From the NCBI RefSeq assembly GCF_013184775.1, contig NZ_JAATVV010000006.1, positions 310,001 through 374,000 of the forward strand: a DNA stretch of 64,000 nucleotides, read 5' to 3'. The notes beneath the pieces were generated by a model. The model saw only the letters and a program-made list of their open reading frames with translations. It was not told the origin of the DNA and did no database searches. The DNA is from Martelella sp. HB161492. Lineage in GTDB: Bacteria; Pseudomonadota; Alphaproteobacteria; Rhizobiales; Rhizobiaceae. This document shows positions 61,211 to 64,000 of the stretch, one piece after another; positions within the stretch are counted from its first letter, which is position 1; every line of letters begins with the position of its first letter. The position numbers were made by a program, and so were the translations under genes.

Positions 61211-62398
61211 ATGGATGCCACCAACGCCCGGGCCGAAGGCGAAAGCAGGATGCCGCGCGATCTCTGGGTATTGACGCTTGCCCAGGCGCTCGGGGCATCC
61301 TCACCTCCGATCATCATGTCGCTCGGTGCGTTGGTCGGCGGGGTTCTGGCGCCGCATGCGTCGCTCGCAACCCTGCCGGTTGCTGCCTATACGTTCGGCA
61401 TTGCCGTCGGCACCCTGCCGGTGGCCGGGTCGATCCGACGCGCGGGCATGCGCAGGACCTATATGATAACGGCCTGCATTGCGCTTCTGGCCTCGCTCTG
61501 CTCGATCACAGGAATAGCGTTTGCCCATTTCTGGCTTTTCTGTCTCGGGACGGGTGTCACCGGCATTTATGGGGCCGCAGTGCAGAGCTACCGCTTCTCG
61601 GCGGCCCGAACGGTCGCTCCGGAGCTGAAGGGCCGGGCCATCTCCAATGTGATGGCGGCGGGGCTCGTTGCCGCGGTCATCGGCCCGCAGATCGTCGTCT
61701 GGACCGGGCTTGCCCTGCCCGACCAGCCCTATCTCGGCGGCTTTGCCGGGCAGGCCGTACTGGCCCTGCTTGCACTTTCAGCCGTCTCGCTGCTTCGGCC
61801 GGGGCGTATCGGGGGGGCTGCGGTCGTGCCGGGGCTCCGCGCCGCGTCGCTGCTGCTGCAGCCGCGTTTTGCCGGACCGGTCGCAGCGGGCGTGATTTCA
61901 TACATTGCGATGACGCTGATGATGACGTCGGCGCCGATGGCGATGGTTGCCTGCGGCCACAGCGTCTCCTCCGCCGCCCTCGGAATTCAATGGCACGTTC
62001 TCGCCATGTATCTTCCAAGCCTTGTGACCGGAAGGCTGATCGATCGGTTCGGGGCGAAATGCATGACACCGGTTGGCCTGATCCTTCTCGCGTTGAGTGC
62101 CGTCGCCGGTCTGGCGGGCGTCTCCGTCGCCCATTTCTGGGCTGCACTCATTCTGCTTGGTGTCGGCTGGAATTTCACCTTCATCAGCGCGACCACGATG
62201 CTGGTTCAGGCGGCTGCGCCCGAAGAACGTTCGGCCGTGGAAGGCGCCAATGATTTCGTGGTTTTCGGCTCCGTCGCGGTGACTGCACTGCTGTCGGGAT
62301 ATCTCTATGCCTATTCAGGCTGGGATCTGATTACCGATGCAATTCTCGCGCTTGCGATCCTGGCGCTTGCCGGAAGCATGATCCGGAAACTGGCATGA
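61211..62398 (+). CDS. MFS transporter of the operon end
   Basis: 395 aa with about twelve membrane segments. It starts 3 nt after the lyase gene (ggaaagg upstream). The inter-helix 2-3 loop is GSIRRAGMRRTYMI. Possibly an exporter for a pathway product or a second importer. It ends the operon; its stop is 2 nt from that of the convergent LysR gene. Confidence 0.85.
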   Translation: MDATNARAEGESRMPRDLWVLTLAQALGASSPPIIMSLGALVGGVLAPHASLATLPVAAYTFGIAVGTLPVAGSIRRAGMRRTYMITACIALLASLCSITGIAFAHFWLFCLGTGVTGIYGAAVQSYRFSAARTVAPELKGRAISNVMAAGLVAAVIGPQIVVWTGLALPDQPYLGGFAGQAVLALLALSAVSLLRPGRIGGAAVVPGLRAASLLLQPRFAGPVAAGVISYIAMTLMMTSAPMAMVACGHSVSSAALGIQWHVLAMYLPSLVTGRLIDRFGAKCMTPVGLILLALSAVAGLAGVSVAHFWAALILLGVGWNFTFISATTMLVQAAAPEERSAVEGANDFVVFGSVAVTALLSGYLYAYSGWDLITDAILALAILALAGSMIRKLA

Positions 62399-62400
62399 TT

Positions 62401-63354
62401 TCAGTTCCAGCGCGGAAAATCCCTGCGACGGAAATAGCCGACCACAAAATCGGAGAACGCCCGGACCTTGGGCGAAATATGACGGCTGCCGATGTGGGAA
62501 ATATAAATCTTTGCCTCCGGCTGGACCGCCCATTCCGGCAGCAGAACTTCGATCTCGCCACTGGCGATCTCATTGTGGCACATATATTCCGCCACGAGCC
62601 CGATGCCGAGCCCCTTGAGAATGGCACCATAGATGGCATCGGAACTATCGGAAGTCATTGTCCCGCTGATCAGGATATCGCGGATCTCGCGTTCGTTCTG
62701 GAACTGCCAGTGGGCCGCAGAATAGTTGGTGAACCGCAGACAATTCAGGTGAACCAGATCCTCCGGCTGGCGCGGATAGAAATGGCGCTCAAGGTAACTG
62801 CGCCGGCCGACAAGCAGGCGCCGGTTCGCGGCAATCTGCCGGACCACCAGGCCGGAATCCTGAAGGCTGCCGGTCCGGATCGCGATATCGTAGCCTTCCG
62901 CGACCAGATCGACGAAGCGGTCGGTCGAATTGGCTTCGACCTCGACATCGGGGTAGCGGATCATGAACTCGGTAATCGCGTCGACCATGTGAAGCCGGCC
63001 GAAGGCAACCGGCATGGTGATCCGCAGCTTGCCACGCGGAGCAGAGGTGAATTCGCCCATCATCGCATCTGCTTCGGCAATCTGCTCCAGAATGAGCAGG
63101 CAGCTGTCGTAATAAAGGCGGCCCGGCTCGGTCAGAGAGACACGTCTCGTCGTCCGATTGAACAGGCGCACGCCAAGCAGATCTTCCAGTCGCGAGACGC
63201 GACGGCTGATCGTCGAAGCGTTGGTTTTGGAGCTTTCAGCCGCTGCCGAAAACGATCCCAGACTTGCGACATTTACAAAGGCGGAAATCAACGAAAGGCG
63301 ATCACTGTCATCGGCATTGCTGCCGATGAAAGCTGGCTTTTGAGTGTCAACCAT
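62401..63354 (-). CDS. LysR-type transcriptional regulator
   Basis: 317 aa from ATG 63354 (MVDTQKPAF); a longer frame to 63450 is not preferred. HTH at about residues 20-80 (GSFSAAAESSKTNASTISRR and LGVRLFNRTTRRVSLT). It converges on the hydantoinase operon and diverges from the gene at 63524, so its most likely target is the latter, possibly both. Confidence 0.88.
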   Translation of the reverse strand: MVDTQKPAFIGSNADDSDRLSLISAFVNVASLGSFSAAAESSKTNASTISRRVSRLEDLLGVRLFNRTTRRVSLTEPGRLYYDSCLLILEQIAEADAMMGEFTSAPRGKLRITMPVAFGRLHMVDAITEFMIRYPDVEVEANSTDRFVDLVAEGYDIAIRTGSLQDSGLVVRQIAANRRLLVGRRSYLERHFYPRQPEDLVHLNCLRFTNYSAAHWQFQNEREIRDILISGTMTSDSSDAIYGAILKGLGIGLVAEYMCHNEIASGEIEVLLPEWAVQPEAKIYISHIGSRHISPKVRAFSDFVVGYFRRRDFPRWN

Positions 63355-63523
63355 GCAGGAGGACCTCGGCGCGCGAATGTTCTGACACCGGACGCGAATA
63401 TCGCGGCATTCCGCGCCCGTTTCTGGCGATACCCGCCTGTCCCCTTGCATGAAAGCTACACAGAAGATCGAACCATTTCAACTAGATCGGAAACGTCGGT
63501 ACTAATTAATTCAGGAATGAGAC
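63355..63523. promoter_or_regulatory. divergent region of the LysR gene and the right-edge gene
   Basis: 169 bp between divergent start codons. An AT-rich stretch (aattaattcagg) near 63504-63515 precedes the right-hand gene, with aggaa as Shine-Dalgarno. No clear LysR box was picked out. Confidence 0.35.
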
Positions 63524-64000
63524 ATGAGCGCAGCACGCGACAGCCAAATTCAGTCACTCCGTCTGGGAACCGGTCGCTACGACCGGATCCAACCGCTTGC
63601 CAACGGCCGCGTCGAGGCCCCGTTCATCGACTGGAAGCCGATGTCGGTCGCCGTCATCCCGTCGGCCTTCGCCAGGGGAGAACTCGATCTCGCCGAGATT
63701 TCGTTCGGTGAACTGCTTGCCCTCAGACAGGCGGGAGAGCGCGTGAAGGCGCTGCCGGTTTTTCCTTCGATCGGCTTTCGGCATGATACGCTCTATGTCG
63801 CCGCCGGCAGCCCGCTTGCGACGGGCTCAGATCTTGCCGGCAAAAGGATCGGTGCAACGCTGCTGCACGGCACGACGACGATGTGGGTCAGGGAAATCCT
63901 CAGACGCCAGTATGGTGTCGGCTACAACGCCGTGAAATGGATGATCGGTCCGCTGGACAAGCCGGTGGAAACGGCAAAGACCCTGCCGGAGGGCCCGCTT
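63524..64000 (+). CDS. 4,5-dihydroxyphthalate decarboxylase-like / NMT1-type binding protein, partial
   Basis: Codons 1-159 of a gene that continues beyond the right edge. ATG 63524 has aggaa upstream. No signal peptide; the protein starts with polar residues and has LRLGTGRYDRIQPLANGRVE and LDLAEISFGELLALR, the pattern of the 4,5-dihydroxyphthalate decarboxylase-like/SsuA-NMT1 binding-protein fold. Whether it is an enzyme or a binding protein cannot be decided. It is the probable target of the divergent LysR gene. Confidence 0.7.
   Translation, partial: MSAARDSQIQSLRLGTGRYDRIQPLANGRVEAPFIDWKPMSVAVIPSAFARGELDLAEISFGELLALRQAGERVKALPVFPSIGFRHDTLYVAAGSPLATGSDLAGKRIGATLLHGTTTMWVREILRRQYGVGYNAVKWMIGPLDKPVETAKTLPEGPL

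Overview
The window looks like chromosomal or megaplasmid DNA of an alphaproteobacterium of the order Hyphomicrobiales (Rhizobiales). The reasons are high G+C codon use, many ABC uptake operons with LysR/AraC regulators, FixJ-type response regulators, and intergenic palindromes of a kind common in Rhizobiaceae (33791-33895 and 15316-15338). The genus cannot be fixed from the sequence. No rRNA, tRNA, CRISPR array or intact mobile element was seen. Mobile DNA is present only as remnants of IS6-, IS21- and IS481-like elements.

1-20.4 kb is a redox and signalling block. It holds a Tat-exported haloperoxidase-like hydrolase, a small-molecule kinase, a membrane histidine kinase with a FixJ-type regulator and a receiver-only protein, a quinone-oxidoreductase-like gene with an antiporter, two luciferase-like monooxygenases, a second orphan FixJ-type regulator, a YdeP-type molybdopterin oxidoreductase, a small secreted protein, a carboxymuconolactone-decarboxylase-family protein and an 1178-aa soluble fusion of a STAND-type ATPase, a helical-repeat region and a histidine kinase. 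An 18-bp motif (CTAnAyCyTyGTATAGnT) lies before three of these transcription units and points towards the downstream gene each time. I propose it as the binding site of the paralogous FixJ-type regulators.

20.5-26.8 kb carries a reverse-strand polyamine-type ABC operon. It ends in an Asp/Glu-racemase-superfamily protein whose two usual catalytic cysteines appear to be replaced. A divergent LysR gene probably controls it. A decayed LysR gene and an IS6-family remnant flank it.

26.9-33.5 kb is a type I secretion locus. The HlyD adaptor and exporter ATPase diverge from a 671-aa RTX protein across a long, AT-rich control region, and no TolC-type partner is visible. The RTX protein is unusual in having nine cysteines. 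34.2-38.8 kb is a complete ribose-type ABC operon of four genes. 38.8-45.2 kb holds an AraC regulator, an arginase-family protein, an EthD-family protein, an MFS gene cut off by an IS21-like end, and an MFS/LysR divergent pair.

45.5-51.3 kb encodes a 1916-aa secreted protein made mostly of about eleven tandem Ig-like repeats, followed by a DUF11 repeat, an SdrD-B-like domain and a C-terminal domain. 52-62.4 kb is an eight-gene forward operon: ABC ATPase, HyuA, HyuB, binding protein, two permeases, a PLP-dependent lyase of the cystathionine type and an MFS transporter. This reads as an uptake and breakdown pathway for an unknown cyclic amide or related nitrogen/sulfur compound. A LysR gene follows on the reverse strand and diverges from a binding-protein-like gene that runs off the right edge.
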